From: Beverwykella pulmonaria | Lineage: Eukaryota; Ascomycota; Dothideomycetes; Pleosporales; Melanommataceae | Reading direction: 5' to 3' | Length of the DNA stretch: 64,000 nucleotides | Assembly: GCA_001599595.1 (NCBI GenBank) | Contig: BCHH01000008.1 | Coordinates: 664,220 to 728,219, forward strand | Shown here: positions 44,610 through 56,616 of the stretch, piece after piece | Numbering within the stretch: position 1 is the first letter of the stretch | How the letters are laid out: the number at the start of each line of letters is the position of its first letter | The notes under the pieces: generated by a model | Database searches by the model: none | What the model was told of the DNA's origin: nothing | Seen by the model: only the letters and a program-made list of their open reading frames with translations | Translations under genes and position numbers: made by a program

Positions 44610-47600
44610 ATGGACACGCAAGAGAACAGCCAGACGGCCGTTGCAGAGGATGGGCCGAAAGAGGGTTCCAGTACCCCGCCGAGACTGAACATCCTTGAAC
44701 AACAACCCGTGCTCCAAACAACAGACTCTATTCACACAGTGCCAACCAATGCCTCTCATGGCGAAAACGCGATTTCTTTGCGCGAAGTCGATCCAGTGTC
44801 CGTCTATTTAGACCATCTCAAAGTCACCGTCGACGAATCCCCCAACCCCTTCACAAAACTCTTCTCCAAGAACAAAGCTTCCACCACTAATGCAGGCGGA
44901 AAAAATGTCAAAACGATCTTGGACGACATATCCGCCGATATGCCTAGCGGGACCCTTACCGCCATCATTGGCGGAAGCGGGAGCGGAAAGACCTCCTTAC
45001 TGAACCAAATGAGCGGCCGCTTACACGGAAACCGGCTTTCTGCAACAGGCCGAACGCTGTTCAATGGTAGTGAAGATGCGTCAAGGGTCCGAAGCGCATA
45101 TGTAATTCAACAAGACATTCTACTCCCGACCTTGACAGTGAGAGAGACTTTGACGTATGCGGCACAGTTGAGATTGCCACCTTCGATTAGCCAGGAGGAG
45201 CGGAAGAGGTTGGTTGAGGAAGTTATTATGGAGCTGAGCTTGAAGGAGGCGGCGGACACGAGGATTGGGAATCACGAACATAGGGGCTGTAGTGGGGGGG
45301 AGAAGAGACGGACCAGTATTGGCGTGCAGGTATAGTTGATTTGGTCATGTAACGGGAGAAGACTAATGGACAAGTGAAGCTTTTGTCGAATCCGAGTCTG
45401 CTCTGGCTCGATGAGCCTACGACCGGTCTGGATTCAACGAGTGCGTATCAGATTATTAAGACTTTGCAGAACCTTGCTCGTAAAGGCAGGACTATCATAG
45501 TTACGAGTAAGTTCTTTGTTTCACGTTATTCGAATTTCCCAACGCTTCGGTGATATAGGTCATGGTTCCGAGAAGGAAGAGAAATATAAAAATGAGAAAG
45601 GAAAGGCCAAGAACGATAAGAAAGGCAACACCATAGTCAAAAAGAATTTTTCTATAACTTTGTTTTCCCAGTGTCAGGATTGGGAATTTGACCCGGCGAA
45701 TCCTCTTTTGCCGCGTCTGCGCATCAAGTATGCATAGATAACAAATTTTTAGTACATCAACCTCGCTCCGAGATCTGGAGTCTCTTCGACAACATCATCC
45801 TCCTAACAAGAGGAAGCCCTGCATATGCTGGCAGTACAAAAGACTGTCTACCTTACTTTGCCGGCTTAGGCCACGAAGTCCCGCCTTTGACCAATCCCGC
45901 AGAATTTCTCATTGACATAGTAAGCATCGACAACAGAAATGCAGAAGCCGAGGAGATTGCCGAAGCGCGTGTCCATCTCATCAAGAAAGCTTGGAGAAAA
46001 CAGTCGGAGAAGAATCTGAATGAAAAGAGTCCATCCCCTAATTTTGATGCTGATGCTGCTGGCAAGAGGGCACCAAAAGCTATCAGCAACAAGCATTCAT
46101 CATTTTTGCAGCAGACGAGAGTTTTGACGGCGCGTACATGGGTCGTTACTATTCGTGACCCGATGGGGATGATTGGTAGTTTAGTGGAAGCGATTGGCAT
46201 GGTAAGCTGTTTCATCATCGTCATTCTTCTCAAGCACTCGCTCCAAGCACTATACGATACTAATAGCAAATTCCAAGTCTATCATCACAGGCTGGATCTT
46301 CCTCCAGCTAGATGGTTCACTCTCAGGCATCCGGTCGCGTCAAGGTGCCCTATACACCGCCGCAGCTCTTCAGGGTTACCTTGTCCTTCTTTACGAGACA
46401 TACCGTCTGACAACAGACATTCAACTTTTCGACGAAGAGTCTCGGCAAGGCATCGTCGGAATCCCAGCCTTTCTGGTATCAAGAAGATTAGCACGGTGCA
46501 TCATTGAGGATATTCCTGTTCCGCTTATCTTCTCCTTGATCTTCTACTTCATGACTGGCTTTCGTACGGACGGATCTGAATTCCTTACCTTCTTCAGCGT
46601 CATATTGCTTGAGCAGTATATTGCGGTCTGCTTTGCGACTACGTGCATAGCGATTTCGCGGAATTTTGCAGGGGTAAGAGCAGTCAGACTTTGGAGGGTT
46701 GCACTATGCTAATAAATGTTAGGCAAGTTTGGTCGCTAATTTGGCTTACACGCTACAGTCGATGGCCTGCGGTTACTTCATCCAGTCGAATACTATACCG
46801 ATATACGTGCGATGGACCAAATGGATAGCCTACGTTGTAAGTTTTCTATTTCATATATCGATTTAGTTCTGCCCCAGCACGAGATACTCTCCAGGTTCTT
46901 CTTCTACTATTCACAATAGGACAATGGAGAGTTTGTTCAATCCCTTTGGGATATATCCAAATTTTCGCTGGTAGGAAAAATCGCAGTGCAGGTTTCACTA
47001 ACTATACGTAGTTTTATGCCTTCGGAGCACTCTGTGCGAACGAATTCACTGGCCACTTCTATGATTGCCCACTCCAAGGCGGTGCTTCGAATCCTGCATG
47101 TAAAGAATACACAGGCCAGTACATTCTTCGATCACTTGGTTTTCCTGATGATTGGGTCTGGCGTCCTATCCTGGCGTTGTTCGGCTTTGCAATTGCCTTC
47201 TATCTTGGCGCTGCAGTGCTCTTGAGGTTCTGGAAAGTTGAGATAGGGATGGCCCGAGCGAGACCATCGAATACCGATGCTTCTGCTGGCAAGGAGAAAA
47301 TGACCGCCAGGTCTGCCGACGAGGTTAGGACCATATCTATTCGACTTGAAGCCTACGCCCTCGACGTAGAGAAACGATCGTTTAGGGCACGAACGACAAA
47401 GACTATTCTCAAACCGCTCACTGCCGACTTTCAGCCCAGCATGATCAACGTCATCATGGGTCCATCTGGATCTGGGAAGACATCGCTGTTGAATACAATG
47501 GCTGGTAGGTTGAGGGACGACATCTCAACGAGATACAAGAAATCTGGCAGCATGACATTCAACGGCTTGGCCCCATCCGAAAATGTCATCCACGCCATCT

Positions 47601-49269
47601 GTTCCTTCGTCACGCAGGACGACGATGCCCTACTGGCTTCACTCACGGTTCGCGAGACCCTACGTTATGCTGCTGGACTACGTCTCCCCAAATGGATGTC
47701 CAAGGAGCAAAAGATACAAAAAGCCGAAGAGATACTCCTGAAAATGGGTCTCAAAGACTGTGCCGATCACCTAATCGGCAACGATCTCATCAAAGGCATC
47801 AGCGGAGGAGAGAAAAGACGGGTTTCCATCGCTGTCCAAATCCTCACTGAACCGCGAATCCTGCTGCTTGACGAGCCGCTGTCGGGCTTGGACGCATTCA
47901 CAGCTCTATCTATCATGGATGTGTTGCGGGGTCTCGCAAATGAAGGACGGACTCTGATAGTGACGATCCACCAGCCGCGCTCCGACCTTTTTACACACTT
48001 TGGCAACTTACTACTCCTAGCTCGCGGCGGCTATCCAGTCTATGCAGGACCAGCGCGGGCCATGCTGTCGCACTTTGTACATCAAGGTTATGAGTGCCAG
48101 GAGCATGTCAATCCCGCCGACTTTGCGCTCGACCTCATCACGGTTGATCTCCAACACGAGACGAGGGAAGCCGCCAGCCGCGAAAAAGTCCGCAGGCTCA
48201 TTGAATCTTGGACGACGGACAAGTTCCCCGCTACTCGTATAGGCTCCATCATCACGCCCGCTGAACTGGGTAGTCTAGCTCGCGCTCCTGCCACCTTCAC
48301 GGCTGCGTTCCCAATCCTCGTCAGAAGAGCAACGAAGAACTTCTTTCGACAGCCTGATCTCCTCGTAGCGCGGATAATGCAAGTCGTAGGGCTAGGTATC
48401 GTCTTGGCCTTATTCTTCGCACCACTGAAGAACGACTACTTCGCTATCCAGAACCGTTTTGGATTTATCGTTGAGATCGCACCTCTTTACTTCGTCGGCA
48501 GTACGTGTTCCCCCATTATACTCCCTCAAAACCCCCTAGCATCCTAACACATCTTCCAGTGCTTCAAAACGTCGCCGTCTACCCAGGCGAGCGCGACGTC
48601 TTCTACCGGGACTACTCCGACCGAATCTACGGCGTCTCAGCCTTCTTCCTAACCTACACCTGTCTCGAAACGCCCTTTGAACTGCTCAGCTCGCTCATCT
48701 TCGCCGTGCTCGCGGTTCTAGCCTGCGGTCTGGAGCGCACCGCCTCCGTCTTCTTCATAATAACCTTCAACGCGTTCTGCATCGTGAGCTGCGGTGAGAG
48801 TCTGGGCATCGCGTTCAACTCGCTCTTCACGCACACCGGGTTCTCGGTGAACTGCATGTCTGTGTTTTTGTCCGTCGCGCAGGTCATGGGTGGCGTGCTG
48901 TCTCTATCTATTCCGCCGTTCCTACAGGCGTTTAATCATCTCTCGCCGATTAAGTACGCCGTGGGCAATATGGCGCCGTATACGCTGCGCAATCAGCGGT
49001 TTACGTGTGAGGACTGGTTGAGGCTGCCGAATGGCAATTGTCCGATTACTACAGGTGAGGAGGCGCTGGATCTTTATCATCTGAATAAGGATCCGGAGAT
49101 GAACCTAATGGCGCTGGGAGTTTGTACCGTTGTGTATAGAGTGCTGGCGTATGTTATTTTGAAGATGGTGAAGGAGAGGTGGTTGGGGAGGTTGTGGAGG
49201 AAGCTTGGTTGGAAGAAGGAGAAAGTGGACAATGTACCGCAGAGTGGCACGGCTGAGGGGAATGCATAG
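44610..49269 (+). CDS. Full-size ABCG-type ABC transporter (YOL075c-like)
   Basis: Membrane efflux pump with order NBD-TMD-NBD-TMD, both halves of WHITE type. Seven exons: 44610-45329, 45380-45506, 45753-46201, 46278-46673, 46723-46836, 47012-48500, 48560-49269 (1334 aa). Introns are 49-246 nt, most with a CTAAC/CTAAT branch site. First NBD: Walker A GGSGSGKTS near residue 120, signature CSGGEKRRTSIG, Walker B LLWLDEPTTGLDS, IHQPRSEIW. Second NBD: GPSGSGKTS near residue 752, ISGGEKRRVSIA, LLLDEPLSGLDA, TIHQPRSDLF. Membrane parts include PLIFSLIFYFMTGFRTD, YFIQSNTIPIYVRW and FLQAFNHLSPIKYAV. Unlike PDR pumps (reverse order, degenerate Walker A) both ATP sites look intact. Substrate unknown. 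It converges on an FAD monooxygenase. The Met at 44610 (CACCATGG) was preferred to 44571. Confidence 0.94.
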
Positions 49270-49510
49270 AGTGCGTATAAGTTATGTGAGTAGATGGATA
49301 GAATGAAGTGTGGTTCAAGCTGATAAGAACGCAGGTCGCATGTTCTATGGAGACGTCATCGGATGGTGAGTTGCTATGTAACCGTCGTTGAAGACGTCAA
49401 ATTGTTGTTATATCTAACCTCAATGGCCAGACAGTGCGGATGCATATGACCTACTGATACTTCTACGATCCCCAGTTTTTGTTCCGGACTGGGTTCCTGA
49501 TTCACGAAAA
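49270..49510. other. Convergent 3' region (ABC transporter / FAD monooxygenase)
   Basis: 241 bases between the two stop codons. Nothing beyond ordinary 3' UTR sequence is visible. Confidence 0.4.
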
Positions 49511-50770
49511 TTATATCCCCGTCTCACCTTCTACCTTGCCCGCATCCGAAAAAAAAGCCTTAAAGAAGTCCGCCATTGCCTGTCCGCCGTTTTCAGACAG
49601 GAACATGGCCTGATTCTTGGCCGAATCTTCTGCTTTCTCCTGCACCCGCACCCACATCGCCTCCTCATACTTGCGAATTTGTGGCTCGACCGCGGCCTGC
49701 CACGCCGCTGCATCCTCTACCTCGAGCACCCCTCCAAGGGCGTGCGCCAGGTCTAGCGAGTCCCATAGCGCCAAGTTAACACCTTCTCCAGCCCACGGCG
49801 TCATCAGGTGGGCGGCATCGCCGATCAGCGTCGCTCCTGTGCGGTGCTCCCAGCGGTGACCAATAGGGAGCGTATACAGAGGAAAGATTTCGGGAGGGTG
49901 GTTGGGGTTGTCCTTGGTTTCCTCATCGCACGCCGTGGCGAGTAGATCCTGGAGGGAGTTTGCCCATTTCCCGAAGAGCTTGTCGTCTCCTAGCAACGTC
50001 GTCTTCACCTCGGCCGCCGTCTTGCCCTCCAGTCCGGCGGCCTTGGCCCAGTGCTCGTGGGGTGTGCTGATGGCTGCGTACACTCGGATTGAGTCCTGTG
50101 GGCCGCGTTGGGTCAGGATACCATTCCCGCCACCGAGCGCGGAGAGCGTGCCCGAGCCGCTCAGCTTGACCAAGTGTGGATACTTGGTTGACGCGTTCCT
50201 CAGCGTCAGAACTATCATCTGCGCGCCGGTATAATAGGGCTTGACATCTGTGAGCAGATTGCGAACCTGGGACCAGGCACCGTCAGCACCGACGACATAG
50301 TCGTATGTTGCTGTTCCGTTGTCGCCTAAGTCAAGCGTGATCTCAGCGGCCCCGGTGGTTGCGTTTTGGGCGTGCCGTACGGCCGTGACCTTGTGGTTCC
50401 ATTTGATCGAGTCTGGGGAAACGTTCCTGAGAAGCAAGTCGGTGAGTGCGTTGCGCGCAATCTCTGGCCGGGATCCGTCGCCCTCGTCGGTGTGCAGCAC
50501 TTTGCCTTGGGGATCGAGCACGTGTTGCTCTTCAGAGCAGTCGCCCATAGCTGCCTGGAAGCTGTCCCAGAGGCCAGACTCGCGCATTACTCTCAAACCC
50601 GACTCTTCGTGCAGGTCCAGCATGCCTGAAGGTTTAGCAAACTCTTCTGGTGTCGGTTTGCTGCGAATTTCGTAGATGGTGGGGCGGATGCCGCGTTGCT
50701 TCAATAGCAGGGAGAGGGCTAGACCTGAGGGTCCGCCACCGCTGATGGCAATCCGGGGTCGAAAAGGCAT
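49511..50770 (-). CDS. FAD-dependent monooxygenase, PHBH/TetX-like
   Basis: Class A flavoprotein monooxygenase (FAD_binding_3 fold), 419 aa, one exon. Residues 11-16 are the dinucleotide-binding GGGPSG in RIAISGGGPSGLALSLLL; then YDYVVGADGAWSQVR (DG motif) and TLIGDAAHLMTPWAGEGVNLAL (GD motif). The arrangement and the AHLMTPWAGEGVN stretch are those of the group that includes bacterial TetX tetracycline hydroxylases and fungal salicylate-type hydroxylases. No membrane segment or signal peptide. Together with the convergent ABC transporter it could form a modify-and-export pair, which is inference. The minus-strand leader is a long CT/CA-rich tract. The start at 50770 puts the FAD motif at the usual distance from the N-terminus. 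Confidence 0.93.
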   Translation of the reverse strand: MPFRPRIAISGGGPSGLALSLLLKQRGIRPTIYEIRSKPTPEEFAKPSGMLDLHEESGLRVMRESGLWDSFQAAMGDCSEEQHVLDPQGKVLHTDEGDGSRPEIARNALTDLLLRNVSPDSIKWNHKVTAVRHAQNATTGAAEITLDLGDNGTATYDYVVGADGAWSQVRNLLTDVKPYYTGAQMIVLTLRNASTKYPHLVKLSGSGTLSALGGGNGILTQRGPQDSIRVYAAISTPHEHWAKAAGLEGKTAAEVKTTLLGDDKLFGKWANSLQDLLATACDEETKDNPNHPPEIFPLYTLPIGHRWEHRTGATLIGDAAHLMTPWAGEGVNLALWDSLDLAHALGGVLEVEDAAAWQAAVEPQIRKYEEAMWVRVQEKAEDSAKNQAMFLSENGGQAMADFFKAFFSDAGKVEGETGI

Positions 50771-50783
50771 TGTCTACAAGTGT

Positions 50784-50935
50784 TGGGAGAGAGAGAGAGA
50801 GTGTGTGTGTGTGGGAAGCAGAGAGAGTGCGTGTGTGGGAAGCAGAGATAGAGAGAGTATGTGTGTGAGATAGAGAGGGTTGTGTGTGGGAGAGGGAGAG
50901 GTTGTGTGGGAGAAAAGAGAGACAGTGAGAGAATG
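50784..50935. repeat. Degenerate GA/GT microsatellite in the monooxygenase leader
   Basis: About 150 bases of GAGAGA and GTGTGT runs with a recurring unit (GTGTGTGGGAAGCAGAGAGAG and variants). It starts 14 bases upstream of the start codon of the minus-strand FAD monooxygenase, so the transcript would carry a CU/CA-rich leader. Such tracts mutate quickly in length. Confidence 0.8.
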
Positions 50936-52059
50936 AAAATAAAGAAGACAAAGAAGAGAAAGAGCAATTGCTACCACTCCGGAATCGCATACTGTGTTGT
51001 GCTTACCATTGATCGCGAGTATCGACCGAAACAGCCAAGCGTAGTCCTGTCGCAGTTTCGGTGATAAGTTCGGGAGTCTCGGGCTCTTCGGGGCCTCGGG
51101 ATTTTCTGAGTCCTCCGACTCGGCAGTGTTAGGTGCCCACGTTTTGCGTTTGCTGCAGTAGCAGAATTGAATATTATGTCAAAATGAAATTATCCGGTGT
51201 TTAACCCTCGGGTCACTAGCGTCGAAAGTCTACCCGTCTATCTCCCATGGATCGTACCACCGCGGTCTCTTTGCGTATCATCTTCATGAGGCCTAAGACT
51301 CTCATCACTCATTCGAGCCCCGAAACTGGGTTCTTCATCCTCATCGCAGGAAGCCGTGGTTGCTTTATGACGCTGTTTTCCTGGCGGCCATGGAGTGAAA
51401 TTGATGCCCCAATCTCAAGGTTGAATATTTCAAAAATGGCATAGGATTGTACTACTTGTACCCAGAGCTACATTACCGTCCGTAGTGCGCTCTTCGGTTC
51501 TGAAAAGATAGCTCTCTTGCCTTGAAGGAGGTCTAAAGAAGACTGTGTTCAATTAGCTGCATTTGCAAAATTGTGGTTTCGAATAAGTGCCCTTTGGTTG
51601 TGACACCATTGGCAATCCTATGGTCAATAGCTTGAAGAGCCTTCTCGATTTCTCGATAGGTTGCATCATAGCAGAGATTCGATGCTCCATGAGATTGTCT
51701 CTGAATACTCTTCTACCCCGTTTGTTCAGCCACTATACTCGGTCAGGCGTCGTATAGATCGAGAGCTGCTGCTTTTGAGCCGGCTTTGGCTTAGCTTTTA
51801 TTCTAGTCGTCATTTCTTCGTGTTCTGGAATATACCCAAAGAGGAATTTGGCCTTCCAAATTGTGCTAGCTTCCTCTACTATACTTCAATGTGGCATGCC
51901 ATAACCTGCACAAGTTAGCTAGTAGAAAAAAACTTGAACACGGTTGATATTGGCGATGCCTCAACCAAGTATGAAAACCCTAATGACTGTCAACAGACGA
52001 GAACAAGGTTGCTGAATGAACTGAGAAGGTACTTTTGGAAGTTGATCTAAATGCACGAT
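50936..52059. other. Intergenic region left of the HET relic
   Basis: No intact gene. On the minus strand around 51550-51665 one frame reads YREIEKALQAIDHRI and VTTKGHLFETTILQMQLIEHS, which looks protein-like but is broken by stops. It may be a small gene remnant. Nothing else recognised. Confidence 0.35.
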
Positions 52060-52103
52060 GTGTGTGAGAGAGGGAGAGAGAGGAGAGAGAGGAGAGAGAG
52101 AGG
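52060..52103. repeat. GA microsatellite
   Basis: A run of GAGAG units with occasional GG, immediately before the readable part of the HET relic. It probably expanded after the gene lost function. Confidence 0.8.
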
Positions 52104-53187
52104 CACCCGAGTCGATAGAGAGCCTGTTTATGTTGGCTAAGACGTTTGCGGCGACAGATGCGATGGACAAGGTGTATGCCCTATTTAGTATGAGAACAAA
52201 CGATTAAGCTGTATGTATTGGCATTATCCCTGAACACGCGCCGGAAATGGCCACATCACGGTTTTACTGAGTACCTGGAAAGTATGTGACGGAGCGGGGC
52301 CAAGAACTAGGCTACATTCCATGTAGTCTGTATTTAGTCCTGGACCGGTCTTTGACGAAAGTAAACTTAAAAATCACACCTGATACAGGGAGTAACTAAT
52401 GCGTATTCCCACGCCCAAAGAGAATAAAAGTGGAGTGTAGCCAGAAGGAGCATTAAAAGGTCGTAAAGGGCGTGCTAGCAGATATAGTAGAGCTCAGGAA
52501 GAGCAAAGTTATTCCTCTTGCCCTTTACCTAAAGCTGCTTGTTACTTTAATAATTTTCCTTGGACATAAGAACCTGCCATGCATCAATTTTTCAATTGTA
52601 GGATCCTAGATGGCGTCTCCGCGGATCTACCGCTGTGCGTGGGCAAATGACGCACCAAGCTTTGACTTCACTAAATAGCAGTGTTCCGAGCAATGGGAAT
52701 CTGCTGTCCTTCACAACAGGAATAGGAGGAATTTGCGGTATCCATCGGGTAGAATGACGGGGTATGTGTGTTGGCGCACCTACTCCCAAATCGCGATGAT
52801 ATAGTAGATGCAAATAGTGCTTGTATACTTATTATTGCCCACGAAGAAACGTTTCGTGGAATGCCTGGCGCGAAACCAGAGCCATGGGACGCGTCATTTC
52901 TGTGCAGAAGGGCTTTCCAGACAACCAGAGGGCTTACTCGGATTAGAACCGCCGGCTATGGAGAGGCTTCCCATGATCCTGCGGAGATTGAGGATGGACG
53001 GTGAGAAGTCTGTTGTTAGCGAGTGTGTTTGAGTTTGTACTGGGGACCGACGTGATGTTTTAGCTATGTTCGTAGTGCTATGGACGGGAAGATAGTGTAT
53101 GATTATGCTCGACGGGAGGAAACGGATGACCTGAGGAAATTCGAAATTGTCCAAGGGTATCTAAAGGTGTTGAAATCTCGATATTAA
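52104..53187 (+). pseudogene. Decayed HET-domain gene
   Basis: Broken copy of a HET-type gene. From 52106 one frame reads ESIESLFMLAKTF and then AATDAMDKVYALFSMRTND, the DPRDKVYALL-type block that follows the HET domain in intact relatives. After a TAA it continues AVCIGIIPEHAPEMATSRFY, a TGA, then GQELGYIPCS and LDRSLTKVNL. Near 52930-52960 a frame reads LLGLEPPAMER, resembling the GLGPPAM block of HET C-termini. From 53062 SYVRSAMDGKIVYDYARREE and LRKFEIVQGYL match the usual C-terminal YVHGIMDGE block. At least two stops fit C-to-T changes in Gln and Arg codons. The HET domain itself is not recognisable upstream, where the microsatellite now sits. Confidence 0.65.
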
Positions 53188-53683
53188 CGTTCTCAATGAT
53201 GGTACTCAACTTTTGGAAGAAGCAGATTCCTTGTCACTTGGTAGAAAGTTACATTAAGACAATGAGATGATCTGTGCCAGTAAGTAGGAGAGAGGGACAC
53301 AGCCAGCGGCGGCAGCTGTCTCAGTTTTGTTAGACTGCATCCCAAAGAAATCCCGCGAAAAACCTAGTATTGCGAATTTGAATGTGGAATTATGACTACT
53401 GTAAGTAGTTTGAGTAGAAGCACACAAGAGTAGTGATTAAGTTAATCAGTCTCTCTATTTGCATGTAGACTGAGTAAACCGCCACAAATGACAGCCGTAA
53501 TGCGAAAAATTCGCGACCCATCCTATCCAACTTGATCCCATTGAGTATCTTAATCCTAGTCAAAGCAACCCGAAAAACTGGTAGCACCCGAACGCCGATC
53601 GTGAAATCAACCTTAGCCCTGAGAAACGACAACCTATTTGTTTCCGATATCTTACTAAAAGTAGTCGTTATGAAGCTAAATAT
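53188..53683. other. Intergenic region
   Basis: About 500 bases between the HET relic and the stop codon of the RCR-type gene. No gene or repeat recognised. Confidence 0.35.
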
Positions 53684-54387
53684 TTATCGAATGATGCCAT
53701 CGCCCTTTCCTGGTGGCGGCCCACTAGGCGGAGCGTAAACGTCGTCGCCACCGCGCGCGTATGTGGGTTGAGGAGATTGAAGCTCGACGCCTTGTTGTTG
53801 TTGTCCGTATGGCTGCTGGCCGTAGTATCCTTGGTTGGCTCCGTATGCATTCTGATGCGGTTGTTGGGTGTATGGCGGGGCGGGCTGATTGTACTGGTTG
53901 TTGTAGTAGGGCTGCGCATTTTGGCCTGGGCGAGCAGCCCAGCCGGTGCCGTAGAACGGCTGGCGGCCAGCTCTTCGTCGGCGACGGGCAGTGAGGCATC
54001 TAGGAGTGCCATTAGCATCGTGAAAAAAAAAATATTTGACAGTAGATGATTTTGGAGGGCGAAGAACTTACGAGCAGAGGACGAAGATGAAGAAGAATCC
54101 GATGATGATCACGGCGAGAACGACCCATCTAACCCAGTCGTGCCACGCGGATCGACGGCAGTATTGGTAGACACCGTCATCATAGCAACTAACCATTGCG
54201 TTAGAATGTAAGAGGAAAGAGGCTGTACGACTATGCTAGGTGTTTCAAAGATAGGGATGCTGTTGCGCAAAACGGGGATGGAAAGCTGCTTGAGGAGAAG
54301 GAAAGAGCTGGTGGGGATAAAAGCAAGCTGGGAGGCGAAGAGTACGTACTCATATTCATAGTATCTTGGTAGTATAAGGCCTGGCAT
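53684..54387 (-). CDS. RCR-family (Congo red resistance / chitin-regulation) membrane protein
   Basis: Small single-pass membrane protein, 156 aa, exons 54350-54387, 54072-54188 and 53684-53999 (introns 161 and 72 nt). The N-terminus MPGLILPRYYEYD precedes a Cys/Tyr-rich stretch, CYDDGVYQYCRRSAWHDWVRW. One transmembrane helix follows (VVLAVIIIGFFFIFVLC, about residues 35-53), then a basic cluster (TARRRRRAGRQPFYGTGW) and a Gln/Tyr/Pro-rich cytosolic tail with PAPPYTPQQ. This matches fungal RCR proteins, which sit in the ER, vacuole or plasma membrane. The yeast proteins affect chitin deposition and bind Rsp5 through PY motifs. The PPY here is compatible with that. Short exons hide the gene from simple frame searches. 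Confidence 0.87.
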
Positions 54388-56616
54388 CTTGGCTCGTGAC
54401 GGGTAAAGCGGGGACTGGCTAGTAGCGATGTGTTCTAGGATGCGTGCTTGAGACGTGTGTGTGAGGAATGGGAGAGACAGAGGGAGCGATGACGACGTTC
54501 TTGAAGGCTGGGACGGAGGACGGGAACCTCACAGCCACAGCCAAGCCCCAAGACCTGAGTAGCGGAATAATGCGGACATCATCATTTGCACGCATCGTGA
54601 CAGATAGAGCTCGGATGGAGGCGTGATGCTGCTGCTGCGGCCCTTGACATTACGACGTCCACCGGTCACTTGCGCAAATCGTTTGCAAGTTCTGTTGGGC
54701 CGTTTTGCGGTCTAGCGTGAGCTCATGAGAGCTCTCGCGAGCAACCACGCCATGCATGGAACGCATAGCGCAGTGGACAGCTAATCAATCTGAGTCGCAG
54801 GGCAAAGCTTCGATTGCGCCTTACAAACTTCCATTGTATCGTCTAACTGCAGCTTCGTGCCCTATTCGGGAAGTCTTTGCTCACTGATATTTGACGCTGC
54901 TATGCGGGGAGGTGTCGCGCCAATGTAGCGATCTCCAATTCTTGCCAAGGAAGTAGTGTCCGTGTTGGATGCTTCAAAGCCTCGGATCGCTGCGAGAAGA
55001 TACCAGAATGGGCAAGAATGCTGCAACTGTCATAGCTCCGTACTCCATCTCCCAAGTCGCGATGGTCTGCCAACTAGGTAGTGGCGAACTGTGAAGTCCG
55101 ACAACTGCGCCATGAAGGGCAACGACAACGTGGAGCCCCCAGCATTTGAGCGTGCTGACGATTCAATTTAATTCCTCATCCTGTATGTGCCGAGATGCGC
55201 ATACACGAGCTGCTCGAGAGGTCTGGATGGGTAGCCCTCAAAATGCAGCAGTTCAATTGTATCACTGCATGGCGTGCCGGTATGTCTCCGTCAGAGGCAA
55301 TCCGTGGCCCAGTCCGTTTGAACCAGCACTAGCACCAGCCTCATCCTCACCGGCCCGCACGCAGCATCAAAGTTTCCAACACGATCCTCCGCCACGTCTT
55401 TCCCCTCTCCATTCCTCTCGCCCCGCGTAAAGCTGCTCGATGCCAACGAACCCGTGGATCTACTCCACTTGCAGCCCCAAATCGCCATCGGAGCTCGCTT
55501 CCAGGGATTGCGCATGTCCAGTCTCGGCCCCGTCACACCAACCAATCAGAGCCCATATCGCCCATATTCCCTAGTTCCCGCTAATGCACAGTGAGTTGTC
55601 AATTGCAGAGCGTGTCAGGAAATAATAGCTGTTCGCGCTGTTGCGTTGCTTCTGGATGTTTTGCACTTCTTCTTGCTTCGCTTCTTGCGCGTCCGTCTGC
55701 GCTGCTGGACTCTTGCTTCTTTTCGGCGCCTTTCTGGTGTGGTTTTTGATTGGAATGCACGCCCGTTAAGACGCAAGAGTGCGGGTTTCGCGGGCTGCGA
55801 CAGCAATCCGTTTGATCCTCAACACCACGGCACGACAAACCCGCCTCAAGAGCGACGAGGAAGCGAAAATGCGCCTGCGAAGCAAACTCGGGAGTCGATC
55901 CGCTCTTTTCATCTCTACCAAAAAAAATTTTGGCTCTGGCGAACGCGACACTTGAACACGCGCGCATGGCAACTCTCTCTCTCCTGCCGTTGTAAGGGCG
56001 CACGTGGCAAATCATTCAGCTCGAAAGGGTGTGAGTCGCTACCAATAGGCTACGAAAATATTTGTACGAGGAGCTTCAGTGGCTCAGAAGGTCAAGAGCT
56101 AGCAAGGAAACCTCAACCCAACACATTTTAAGACCGTGCCCAATCGCTCCTTCGTTCTGCTTCGTCCTCCAGCACCACCACGAATGAAACAAACAGATAG
56201 GATGATACAAATGTTGATCCAGTAGGTAGGAAGCCCCGCAGAAACGTTACCACATCGCCATCCACAACATGGAACATGTCAAAGTCGCCCGTCGAGGAGT
56301 CGCTACCAATACCGCCTGAAGGAAGGAGAAAAGAGGAAAAGAGGAATCGAGATCGAGGAAACGAGCTACGAACTGGGGAATTCGAGGTGGCCATCGCTAG
56401 CCTGCAGAACAAAGCTGCCCGTCTTTCTTTCCGTCACGTCGTGAGAATCATTAAGTATGTCGTATAAAAGCTGACAGCCGTATCCATGGGAGCATAGGCA
56501 CGTCATTAGTCATGAAGTCTGCCAAAAACCAAACGGAGTCGAGTGCCCGGCTGCATCAACGTGCGTTGGCCGTCTCGCAGGTCACGTTCTTTCCCCACAC
56601 CAAATCCACACTCGAC
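54388..56616. other. Intergenic region between the RCR gene and ARL8
   Basis: 2.2 kb without a recognised gene. The open frame 55646-56131 (161 codons) lacks family resemblance. The minus frame 56128-56412 is Ser/Phe/Val-rich and also unconvincing. Part is RCR promoter and ARL8 3' UTR. Confidence 0.4.

Noticed and set aside
45507..45752. Lys-rich open frame inside the ABC transporter gene
   Set aside because: It lies in a 246-nt intron; joining 45506 to 45753 restores the conserved TIHQPRSE motif.
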